From an uncultured Mobiluncus sp. (GTDB taxonomy: Bacteria; Actinomycetota; Actinomycetes; Actinomycetales; Actinomycetaceae): DNA of 64,000 nucleotides. Positions 8,827-17,400 of the stretch are shown here, piece by piece (the first letter of the stretch is position 1; each line of letters starts with the position of its first letter). The DNA is taken from assembly GCF_947254095.1 (NCBI RefSeq), contig NZ_CAMYBV010000001.1, positions 62,001 to 126,000 of the forward strand, written 5' to 3'. The notes below the pieces were generated by a model. The model saw nothing but the letters and a program-made list of their open reading frames with translations. It made no database searches and was not told the DNA's origin. Both the position numbers and the translations under genes were made by a program.

Positions 8827-9816
8827 TCAGAAATCTGCTTTCCGGGAACCGGCACTGCGTCCCAGCTGCGAGGCTATGACCGAACACATGATGAGTTGCT
8901 CTAAATGCAGCAACATAATGGGCACCGCGACGGCACCGAACAGGGAAGTCGGAAAAATAATCATAGCCATCGGCAGACCCGTAGCGAGAGATTTTTTTGA
9001 GCCACACATCATGGCGGCAATCCGGTCGGCACGATTCAAGGCGCAGAGTTTGCCCCACCCGAACCAGGTCAAGATGAGCATGATACCGACTATGACCAAG
9101 GCATCAGCTCCTATCAGCACGAAGTCTAAAACTCCGACGCTGTCCCACAAGCCGTGCAGCTTCGCGCTGGATACCGCCGAGACAACCACCAGGTAAATCG
9201 TGCCCTTATCGACGGTTTTCGTGATGATGGGGTGAGCGTTCAACCAGGTGCGGGTCCATCGTCCGCTGAGCTGGCCCAGCACGAAAGGCAACAGAATCAA
9301 CACGGCGATGTCGCGCAACGTAGCTAGCGAGACGGTACCGGCCTTGCCCAGCAGCAACAGAACCAGCAGGGGAGTCGCGAAGGTCCCGACCAAGTTAGAG
9401 ATGGTGGCGGCCGTGACCGCTCCGGCGACATTGCCCCCGGCGATGGACGTAAAACCGATAGAGGATTGCACCGTGGAAGGCAACAGACAGGTGTAATACA
9501 TCCCCAGAGCGAAACTCGACCCCAGGAACCAGCCGGAAACTTGATAGTTCAACATTCCCAGCAGGGGATAGAGCACAAAAGTGGAGGCCAAGATGACCAG
9601 CTGCAAGCGGTAGTTCTTTAGTCCACCCATGACCTCGGCGGTTTTCAGGCGCGCTCCGTAAACAAAGAACAGCACGGCGATGGCGTAGTGGCTGACGGCA
9701 CCCACGAAGGTCACAACCGCGGCGGGCAGAGGGATAAAAATCCCCGCAATCATAATCAACAACAGGGTAAAAACAAACCAGTCTACGTAGGTAAAGAACC
9801 AACGAATGAAAGACAT
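8827..9816 (-). CDS. Bile acid:sodium symporter family protein (YfeH/SLC10A7-like)
   Basis: The 329-residue membrane protein has about ten hydrophobic helices and the family core LPSTVQSSIGFTSIAGGNVAG in the fourth-fifth helix region. That motif is specific to the YfeH/SLC10A7-like branch of the SBF fold rather than to arsenite (ArsB/Acr3) carriers. Its bacterial substrate is not established, so only a sodium-coupled carrier of an organic anion can be proposed. It converges on the protease gene, with 4 bases between the two stop codons and no terminator in the gap. No good ribosome-binding site precedes the ATG. Confidence 0.85.
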   Translation of the reverse strand: MSFIRWFFTYVDWFVFTLLLIMIAGIFIPLPAAVVTFVGAVSHYAIAVLFFVYGARLKTAEVMGGLKNYRLQLVILASTFVLYPLLGMLNYQVSGWFLGSSFALGMYYTCLLPSTVQSSIGFTSIAGGNVAGAVTAATISNLVGTFATPLLVLLLLGKAGTVSLATLRDIAVLILLPFVLGQLSGRWTRTWLNAHPIITKTVDKGTIYLVVVSAVSSAKLHGLWDSVGVLDFVLIGADALVIVGIMLILTWFGWGKLCALNRADRIAAMMCGSKKSLATGLPMAMIIFPTSLFGAVAVPIMLLHLEQLIMCSVIASQLGRSAGSRKADF

Positions 9817-9850
9817 GGAACCGCGCCAGCCAGCTATGGAGATTCAGCAG

Positions 9851-10135
9851 TTAGGAACCGATAGCTGGTCCCCACTGATGCGTCTCGATTTCCTGCACTA
9901 TGCCGTGAACCTGGTTCGGATCGTGTTTCAGATACGTCAACGCTTCCTCTGTGGTCTCGACGTTCATCAGTATCAGCGCGCCGGGTTTTTCGGTTTCGTT
10001 CATCCAGGCACCAGCGGCCTGAAGTTTCCCGGATTTTTCCAAGTTCCCCAAGTAAGCCAGATGCTCGGGGCGAATCGTGGCCCGGTCGGCTTCCCGGGTG
10101 GGGTCATAGTGGTAGATAACGACGACTTTACTCAT
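9851..10135 (-). CDS. YciI-like (dimeric alpha-beta barrel) protein
   Basis: A 94-residue protein with the YciI pattern: an N-terminal strand (KVVVIYHYDPT), the R-x3-RPEHLAYLGNLEKSGKL helix ending in Gly, and then the A-GAWMNE strand. The fold is a ferredoxin-like dimer in which a conserved His and Asp line a pocket; the reactions of most members are unknown. It has no Shine-Dalgarno, but TAGAAT ends exactly six bases before the ATG, so the mRNA is probably leaderless. It stands alone between the SBF carrier gene and the divergent uvrA. YCII-type proteins in actinobacteria are sometimes linked to ECF sigma factors, but none is near. Confidence 0.8.
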   Translation of the reverse strand: MSKVVVIYHYDPTREADRATIRPEHLAYLGNLEKSGKLQAAGAWMNETEKPGALILMNVETTEEALTYLKHDPNQVHGIVQEIETHQWGPAIGS

Positions 10136-10141
10136 AGGTCG

Positions 10142-10147
10142 ATTCTA
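10142..10147 (-). promoter_or_regulatory. -10 box of the leaderless yciI-like gene
   Basis: TAGAAT on the minus strand is followed by exactly 6 bases (CGACCT) and then ATG, so transcription should begin at the start codon. The -35 region is a poor match. Confidence 0.55.
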
Positions 10148-10181
10148 GGCGCGCTCCACGCACAACGAAAACCGACCCGAA

Positions 10182-10210
10182 TCGTCAGAAACACACTTGG
10201 GCATTAAACT
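10182..10210 (+). promoter_or_regulatory. uvrA promoter (leaderless)
   Basis: A -35 box TCGTCA (10182-10187), a 17-base spacer and a -10 box TAAACT (10205-10210) are followed by six bases and the GTG start at 10217. The predicted transcript start is the first base of the GTG. I see no LexA-type dyad (TCGAAC-N4-GTTCGA) here. Confidence 0.65.
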
Positions 10211-10216
10211 GAACAG

Positions 10217-13066
10217 GTGCATGAAACTTTGAAAGTCCACGGAGCGCGTGAACATAACCTCAAGGCTGTCAACGTTACACTCCCGCGAAATGCCTTGGTG
10301 GTGTTCACTGGGTTGTCTGGCTCTGGCAAGTCGTCGTTGGCTTTTGACACGATTTTTGCCGAAGGGCAGCGGCGTTACGTGGAATCTCTGTCCTCCTATG
10401 CTCGGCAGTTCTTGGGGCGAATGGATAAACCCGTGGTGGACTTCATTGAGGGGCTGTCTCCTGCAGTATCGATTGACCAAAAGTCCACCTCTCACAACCC
10501 GCGCTCTACGGTGGGCACCATTACCGAGATTTACGACTATTTGCGCCTGCTGTTTGCGCGGGCCGGTACCCAGTACTGTCCTGTGTGCGGTGAGGAAATT
10601 ACGGCCCAGTCCGCCGAACAGATCGTGAACTGGCTGTTTACTTTGGGGGAAGGGACGCGGTTAGAGGTTTTGGCTCCGGTGGTCCGCGGACGTAAAGGCG
10701 AGTACTCGGAACTGTTTGCGCAGCTGGCCGCCAAAGGCTTTACCCGGATGCGGGTGGACGGTGAGAATCATCGCCTGGAAGAACCCCCGACCCTCGAAAA
10801 ACAGCTGAAACACGATATTTCGGTGTCTGTTGACCGGGTGGTTATCCGGGAGGGCTCGCGTTCACGGGTGGCGGATTCTATCGAGACTGCTCTGGGGCTG
10901 GCAGAAGGGCTGGTAGTGGTGGATTTCGTCGACCGCGACCCGGATGATCCCGAACGTAGCCGTCGCTTTTCGGAAAAACGTGCCTGTCCGAATAATCACC
11001 CGCTGGCTCTGGAAGAAATCGAACCGCGCACGTTTTCCTTTAACGCGCCTTACGGAGCGTGTCCCGATTGTTCCGGGATTGGTTCTCGGCTGGTCATTGA
11101 TCCTGAGCTGGTGGTGCCGAACCCCGATTTGACCCTACGCGAAGGTGCCGTCAGCCCTTGGACCAGTTCCAAAGATACTATGCAGCGTATCTTAAAAGGC
11201 CTGGGGGACGAGGTCGGGTTCGACCTCGACACTCCGTGGAAGGATCTGTCCGAGCAGGTGCGCGACTACCTGATGTGGGGCAAGAACTATAAGGTACGGG
11301 TAAAGTATCGCAACCGATGGGGGCGCGAACGGGTCTATACCACGGGTTTTGAGGGTGCCGCGAACTATATTCAGCGTCGTTACGATGAAACTGACTCTGA
11401 TTTTTCCAAAGCAAAATACGAAGGTTATATGCGGGAGGTGCCCTGTCCGACGTGTCAGGGGCGGCGCTTGAAACCGGAAGTTTTAGCGGTCCGTATCGGG
11501 AAACTTAATATCTCCGAGCTCACCGATTTAGCCATCGACGAAGTTCAATCCTATTTAAAAGATATTCCTTTATCTGGTATGAAAGCTAAAATCGCTTCGC
11601 CGATTTTGCAAGAAGTGCGGGCCAGGCTGTCATTCCTCATTGACGTGGGGTTGAACTACCTGACGCTGTCGCGAGCAGCAAATACCCTCTCCGGGGGCGA
11701 GGCACAGCGCATTCGTTTAGCTACCCAAATTGGATCCGGACTGGTTGGCGTGCTCTATGTGTTGGACGAGCCCTCCATCGGTCTGCACCAGCGCGATAAT
11801 CAGCGTCTCATCGATACCTTGAAAGGTCTGCGAGACTTGGGCAACACTCTCATTGTGGTGGAACACGATGAGGACACTATCCGATCAGCGGACTGGGTGG
11901 TAGACATCGGTCCCGGAGCGGGGGAGGCCGGCGGGCAAATCGTTCATTCTGGGACGGTGGAGGATTTGTTGAAAAATCAGTCCTCGCTAACCGCGGACTA
12001 TTTGGCCGGACGAAAATCTATCGAAATCCCGCGTCAACGCCGCAAACCTGACCCGGACCGTATTTTGACGGTGCGGGGAGCGCGAGAAAATAACCTGCAA
12101 AACATCGATGTGTCGTTCCCCTTGGGGTGCCTCATCGCCGTCACCGGAGTATCGGGGTCTGGAAAATCGACCCTGGTCAATTCCATTCTGTATCAGGCGT
12201 TGGCTCGGGATTTGAACCGAGCTCACACGGTGCCGGGACGTCACAAGCAGATTGACGGTACCTCCCTGCTGGACAAGATTATTCACGTGGACCAATCGCC
12301 TATCGGCCGCACACCACGCTCGAATCCAGCAACCTATACCGGAGTTTGGGACGCGATACGGAAACTGTTCGCACAGACTGAAGAAGCGCGGATTCGCGGG
12401 TATGGACCGGGACGGTTTTCCTTTAACGTCAAAGGCGGGCGCTGTGAAGCCTGCCGAGGCGACGGCACCCTGAAAATCGAGATGAACTTCCTGCCCGACG
12501 TCTATGTACCCTGTGAGGTTTGCGGCGGAGCACGCTATAACCGGGAGACTTTGGAGGTGTATTATCACGGCAAAAATGTGCGCGATGTCCTGGACATGCC
12601 GATTTCTCAGGCCGCCGAGTTCTTTTCCGCTATCCCCGGCGTGTCTCGCTACCTGGACACTTTGACCGCGGTCGGCTTGGGATACGTGAAACTCGGCCAG
12701 AGCGCCACCACGTTGTCCGGTGGGGAAGCCCAACGGGTCAAACTGGCAAGTGAACTGCATAAACGCACGAATGGCCGCGCCATCTATGTGCTTGACGAGC
12801 CGACCACCGGACTGCACGTCGACGATATTCGCAAACTCATGTCCATCCTGCAGGGACTGGTCGAGAAAGGCAACACGGTTGTGGCTATCGAGCATAACCT
12901 CGATGTCATCAAGTGCGCCGACTGGGTTATCGACCTCGGTCCGGAAGGCGGTAAGGGTGGCGGCACGGTCGTGGCTGAGGGCACTCCTGAGGCCGTGGCG
13001 AAAGTACCCGGTTCTTTTACCGGTCAGTACCTGGCAACTATTCTGAAACCGAAAGGCAAAAAATGA
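10217..13066 (+). CDS. uvrA: UvrABC system protein A (excinuclease ATPase subunit)
   Basis: Damage-recognition ATPase of nucleotide excision repair. The 949-residue protein has two ABC ATPase modules: Walker A GLSGSGKSS at residues 32-40 and GVSGSGKST in the second half, each with a signature (TLSGGEAQRIRLA, TLSGGEAQRVKLA) and a Walker B (VLDEPSIGL, VLDEPTTGL). Zinc-finger cysteines occur as CPVCGEE near residue 120, CPDCSG and CPTCQG further on, and CEACRGDG with CEVCGG in the second module. Length is normal. The start is GTG at 10217; an ATG four bases later is out of frame. There is no leader between the promoter and the start codon. msrB overlaps its stop by 4 bases. Confidence 0.97.
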   Translation: MHETLKVHGAREHNLKAVNVTLPRNALVVFTGLSGSGKSSLAFDTIFAEGQRRYVESLSSYARQFLGRMDKPVVDFIEGLSPAVSIDQKSTSHNPRSTVGTITEIYDYLRLLFARAGTQYCPVCGEEITAQSAEQIVNWLFTLGEGTRLEVLAPVVRGRKGEYSELFAQLAAKGFTRMRVDGENHRLEEPPTLEKQLKHDISVSVDRVVIREGSRSRVADSIETALGLAEGLVVVDFVDRDPDDPERSRRFSEKRACPNNHPLALEEIEPRTFSFNAPYGACPDCSGIGSRLVIDPELVVPNPDLTLREGAVSPWTSSKDTMQRILKGLGDEVGFDLDTPWKDLSEQVRDYLMWGKNYKVRVKYRNRWGRERVYTTGFEGAANYIQRRYDETDSDFSKAKYEGYMREVPCPTCQGRRLKPEVLAVRIGKLNISELTDLAIDEVQSYLKDIPLSGMKAKIASPILQEVRARLSFLIDVGLNYLTLSRAANTLSGGEAQRIRLATQIGSGLVGVLYVLDEPSIGLHQRDNQRLIDTLKGLRDLGNTLIVVEHDEDTIRSADWVVDIGPGAGEAGGQIVHSGTVEDLLKNQSSLTADYLAGRKSIEIPRQRRKPDPDRILTVRGARENNLQNIDVSFPLGCLIAVTGVSGSGKSTLVNSILYQALARDLNRAHTVPGRHKQIDGTSLLDKIIHVDQSPIGRTPRSNPATYTGVWDAIRKLFAQTEEARIRGYGPGRFSFNVKGGRCEACRGDGTLKIEMNFLPDVYVPCEVCGGARYNRETLEVYYHGKNVRDVLDMPISQAAEFFSAIPGVSRYLDTLTAVGLGYVKLGQSATTLSGGEAQRVKLASELHKRTNGRAIYVLDEPTTGLHVDDIRKLMSILQGLVEKGNTVVAIEHNLDVIKCADWVIDLGPEGGKGGGTVVAEGTPEAVAKVPGSFTGQYLATILKPKGKK

Positions 13067-13455
13067 CCGTAGATCTGAGCGACGAGGAATGGAAAGAACG
13101 GCTGAGCCCCCGCGCTTATGCAGTATTGCGGCAAGCCGCTACGGAGCGACCGGGCACCGGAGAACTGCTCTATGAAACACGCGCCGGCCTCTACAGTTGT
13201 GGGGCGTGCAGGGAGCCGCTGTTCGATGCCGACACAAAGTTTGATTCCGGGTGCGGATGGCCGAGTTTCTTCGAGGCAAAACCCGGCGCGGTGCGCGAAG
13301 TCACCGATACCTCTCACGGCATGATTCGCACCGAAGTTCGCTGCGCAAACTGCGGCTCCCATTTGGGACACGTGTTTCCTGACGCGCCCCAAACGCCGAC
13401 TGGCAACCGGTTTTGCATGAATTCGGTGGCCCTGAGTTTTCGACCCCAGGAATAG
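13063..13455 (+). CDS. msrB: Peptide methionine-(R)-S-oxide reductase MsrB
   Basis: Repairs oxidised methionine by reducing the R form of methionine sulfoxide in proteins, with recycling by thioredoxin. The 130-residue protein has the structural zinc site (SCGACREPL and CANCGSHLGHVF), the GCGWPSF motif and the catalytic segment RFCMNSVALSF near the C terminus. Length is typical of a stand-alone MsrB. Its ATG overlaps the uvrA stop (ATGA), so it is translationally coupled to uvrA, putting DNA repair and protein repair in one transcript. MsrA is not in the window. Confidence 0.95.
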   Translation: MTVDLSDEEWKERLSPRAYAVLRQAATERPGTGELLYETRAGLYSCGACREPLFDADTKFDSGCGWPSFFEAKPGAVREVTDTSHGMIRTEVRCANCGSHLGHVFPDAPQTPTGNRFCMNSVALSFRPQE

Positions 13456-13464
13456 ACCCCGATT

Positions 13465-13485
13465 TACGCCTGCTGGTGTGGCGTA
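13465..13485 (+). terminator. Possible weak terminator after msrB
   Basis: A 6-bp stem TACGCC/GGCGTA with a 9-base loop starts 10 bases after the msrB stop. No T tract follows, so it is at best a terminator of the U-less kind proposed for actinobacteria. It also lies downstream of the convergent thioredoxin-like gene. Confidence 0.3.
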
Positions 13486-13543
13486 TCGTCGCGCCCGCCC
13501 AAAATGCCGCAATGAGCGCTATACCAGGCCTAAAGACTGGCTT

Positions 13544-14404
13544 CTAGAGGGTAGCTTTCTCTAGCAGCTTGTCGTCTTTCCCGATTCCGCTCATGTCAAC
13601 GGGGTGACCGTTGGCAATGTAGAGGGGAGTTCCGGCATTTTCCCGCCCGAGGCTCGTCAGACGCTGCTCAGCCAAAATATTAATTGGCATCAGTCCGGAT
13701 TGCTCCGTCGCCGGGGGAACAGAACTGTAATCAATACCGTGTTCACCAGCGATTTTAGCTAGCTCGGCATCAGGTTCGCGGATAGTCTGCGCCCATTCGG
13801 TATTGTTCTGGTTCTTTTCGTAATCGGCGGACTTGTAGTTGTCCATCGCGAACTTGGTCAAGTCCTTACTGAGCTCCCATAGCTTGTCGGGCTGATTTTC
13901 TGCCGTCCAATACATGAGGTTATTAGCGGAATAAGCAATGTTGGGGAACTTCAGCTGCTGAGCATGAGTCAAGGTCGGGCGCAGCACGACAATGGCCTTA
14001 CCGCCCTCGACCAAGTCATTGAGCTGTTTACCGTTGTTGAGCTGGTCTTCGAAGTCATTACAGATGTTGCACAAGTAGTCGAAGTACAGTTCCAGGACCT
14101 TGGTGCCTTTTTTCGATTCGGCGGTGATTTCATCGTTAGTCAAGACTTTGCCGCCCTTGAGCCAGATTCCCCGTCCGGCTGCATAGGTTTGAGGTTCAGC
14201 AAAACCAATCATCGCTTGAGTTCCAGCGATTGTGTCTGTGGGCTGAGCAGTCATTTCGTGCTTTGTGCTAGCAATCTTAACAAACACGATAATCAGTGCC
14301 AGCACGACAGCCACCAGCACAATAGCCAGAATGGTGCCGGAACGACTGCCGGGTTTGGACACCGTCAGATTCGGCTTAGATGATCCTTTTTTCTGTTTTG
14401 ACAT
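13544..14404 (-). CDS. Membrane-anchored DsbA-like thioredoxin-fold protein
   Basis: The 286-residue protein has a basic cytoplasmic N terminus (residues 1-22), one transmembrane helix (about 23-43) and an extracytoplasmic DsbA-like domain with the redox motif C112-N-I-C115 after ELYFDYL. The later segment AGTPLYIANG supplies the cis-Pro loop expected of the fold. It probably makes or reshuffles disulfides in exported proteins. The start is the ATG at 14404, because GGAG lies 7 bases upstream; the frame extends 9 codons further but without support. It follows the giant DUF3320 gene after 65 bases on the same strand with no terminator between, so they may be cotranscribed. Its targets are unknown; the secreted protease in this window has cysteines. 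Confidence 0.85.
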   Translation of the reverse strand: MSKQKKGSSKPNLTVSKPGSRSGTILAIVLVAVVLALIIVFVKIASTKHEMTAQPTDTIAGTQAMIGFAEPQTYAAGRGIWLKGGKVLTNDEITAESKKGTKVLELYFDYLCNICNDFEDQLNNGKQLNDLVEGGKAIVVLRPTLTHAQQLKFPNIAYSANNLMYWTAENQPDKLWELSKDLTKFAMDNYKSADYEKNQNNTEWAQTIREPDAELAKIAGEHGIDYSSVPPATEQSGLMPINILAEQRLTSLGRENAGTPLYIANGHPVDMSGIGKDDKLLEKATL

Positions 14405-14469
14405 CTGTGAGCTCCAATCACTTACCGCCATTAAACCCTGAGAGGCGACAACGTTTCAACATTTGCAAA

Positions 14470-17400
14470 TTATTGCAGATACAGGTGACCCGCTTGACGC
14501 CGCAGACGACCGGCCTGCTCCAAAGATTTCAGACCGGCTTGCATACGTTGACGAATATCGGTGCGAGCCGGAGTCAGATCCAACACACGCGCCACCGCTT
14601 CTGAGGTTTCGTCTTCAAGAGGCTGTTGCGTGTCAATAACCCAAGTCAATGCGTTATTGAACTCTTCATCGCAGATGTCTACCAGGGCGCGTTGCCCATA
14701 AATCGATCCGGTTCTAAAAACGGTGAACTCCTGAGCTGAAGTTCCGGCAGGCCAGACAAAGGTACCGAATTTCGTGACTGTTTGATGAACTTCGGAATCC
14801 AGCAATTCCAAAATTCGTTGGCGGCGTTTCGAGTGTAGCCGCTGCATGCCAAACGCATCGGCGACGAGTTTAGCCAGCCGGGGCGCGCCAATCGGACCTT
14901 CTGTGTAGAGCACTTGTGACAACGCGTCCGCCACGGCGGCAGCGTTAGCGGGGTCCTGTAAATCATCGAGAACTTCCTTGGAACCCCGGTTTTGCAAGGG
15001 TTTGCCGCGGGGTACGAACGGTTGCGGAACCGATTTAGCACCGGTGTTGGCTGGAATTTGCGCAGTAAAACTCGGCGTTGTCGGTTCGGAAACGGCCGGC
15101 GCGGAGGGTGGGGGCACGGGGTTCTTTAGCGGTGGCGCACTAGCCGACACGACAGCCGATTTTTCTGAACTATCCTTGGGTACCTCCGGCGCAAAAAGAG
15201 GCGAGAACGCGCCCAGACCGGGCTTAGAAATCTTGCCGAGTTTCGCGTCCGGCCCGGAACTGTGGGCTAATTCCATGAAAAGGTCGGTTTCTTGCACTCC
15301 CAGTTGGTCTCCCAAGGTCGGGGCGTCACGAGTTTCGGTGAGTTCCCTGCGATTCAGGTGCGTAAAGGCATCGGGGGGCATATCGGCGATGACCGGCAGT
15401 GTCGAACTGGTTTTCCGTTGCGCCGCCGGGGGAAGGTCCTCGATACGGGCTGAGGGCTGTGTAGCCGGAGGCGGGGTGGGGGCAGAAGGTTCCGGCTGAG
15501 GTTCACGAGGTAGGGTCGCAGTTTCTGCCGGGGATTCCGTCGGTGCGGGGGCGACGGTTGGTTTGTTGGCTTGAAGTCGCGCCAACGCCTCGCGCAGTGG
15601 CAAGGGCAAATCCCACGCGTCTTCATCGGGAACTTCCCAAGGCTCGTCACCGCGGTTATTTTGGGCCGCCGCGATACGCGAGGGTGAAGTGTAGCGATCG
15701 TCGCTCGCCACCGAACCGTCCGTCACGTCACCGGGGAACGCCAAATCCAGGGCTATGGAAACGAGACGGCGGGTCACCTCATCAGTGTTTTCCATCAGCT
15801 GAGTCAAATACACGTGTTCGATAGCGCCGAAACCGCAATGTTCCAGCAGATACTGGGGAATACCGACTTCTCGATCCCAGGCGGAACGCACCTGTAGCTG
15901 TTCGGGGCTGTCCAAAATCAGACCCAGCCAAGGCGCCCCCGCGTCGCCGCGAACCGCCAAATCCAGGCGCAACGGGGCCGGCCCCAAATTGGTGCGAACT
16001 TCCAGCCCGGCATGTCCCAGCAGCTTGGCCAGATAATCTCGCACCGCCGAAACGGGGGAAGTATCACGTTCGGTTCCTGGAGTATTCAACACATCTTGCA
16101 GCAAGGCGGGCAGCTCACTCTGGTCAAGGTCGCGGTTCACCACAAACAGCACCTGACCGTTAGTTTGCAACAAAGCCTGAGTCCAAGCCAGGGACAAATC
16201 CCGACCGAGAGATGTCTTTATTGGTTCCGGCTGAGCCGTGGAACCCAGGAAACACACCAATAAATCGCAGGGAGCTTGACCTTCACCATCGTTATAACCT
16301 CCGCCGAGCCCCGGTGCGGTGGAAATCGCATTGGGGAATGCGGCTGTGGCGGCACCGAGGTGAGTGACCCGAAGATTCATCAGATTGATTTCACCCTGGC
16401 GGTTAGCTTCATCGAGATACCAGCGGATTCCCCCCGCCAGCTCAGACGTCCAAGTCAGTGCCGTGATGGATTTACCGCGATTCTTTAGGCACAGATTCAT
16501 CAACAGGTTTCCGGCCTTTTCAAACCACACATAGTCGGCGCCAAGACCGCTCCAGCCAGGATTTTCACTGGCGAGGTCCAGAGGCAGGGGGCGATGCACC
16601 GCGGGGAACTCCAGGATTGAAACCGGGTGGGCCTGAACCTGCGCCACCGGCCACGTGTCCAATTTGCCGGGTCTCAACAGCCGTGCCAAGTGACCGGGGG
16701 TGGAGGTCAAATCCTGTCCGTAGCGAGCAGTTAATTCGTATTCGGGGAAACCCGCCGACTTGGCGGCTTCGTAAACGCTGCGCGCCCGGCCTTTTGCAAA
16801 ACTCGCGGTGGCGGGCAGGGTCGCCACAAAAATGGCTTGAGTGGCTCCGGCCAGGGCCTTCACCACGGCACCGGATGGCAGCTCGGCTGCATCCAAAATG
16901 ACCAGGGCATCAAAACGGGCGGTTTCTTCGGCAAAATCAGGCAAATGGGTGATGACTTCGAGCGGGGTCAGACCCACAATCGGAGTGCGGGTCAGAACCC
17001 CTTCCAAATCATCATGTAAGGCCTGGCGGATGGAAAAGTCCTTGTCACGCAACCGTGCCCCGAAACGGCGCAGAATCTGTTTATCGGCTCGCTGTGCGAA
17101 CCCGCCGGCAGCGGCAATAACCTGATTGACGATTTCGCGGCGGGTTTCTGTGCAGTTCAGCGATAGGCGTTCCACCTGAGCTGCGTGGGTCTCGGGCTCG
17201 AACCCCTGCTGCACCAAAGCCCGCTGGCGCTCCCGTACCGCTGCGACAGACAGGGCGTGTTCCAGCACTCCTTGAATCGCCATTCCGCTGAGCTTACCTT
17301 CGGCCACCCAACCGACCAGGTCATCCAGGCCCAAGGCTCTCAGCTGGGGGGTCAGCGCGCGGAATGCCAAAATATCGTCTAACGTCGAGTCCTCAGAGCT

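Noticed and set aside
10148..10216. A LexA box or PafBC-type promoter motif at uvrA
   Set aside because: I found neither a TCGAAC-N4-GTTCGA-like dyad nor the TTGTC-rGTG-N8-TAnnnT arrangement; the -35/-10 pair looks like an ordinary sigma-A promoter.
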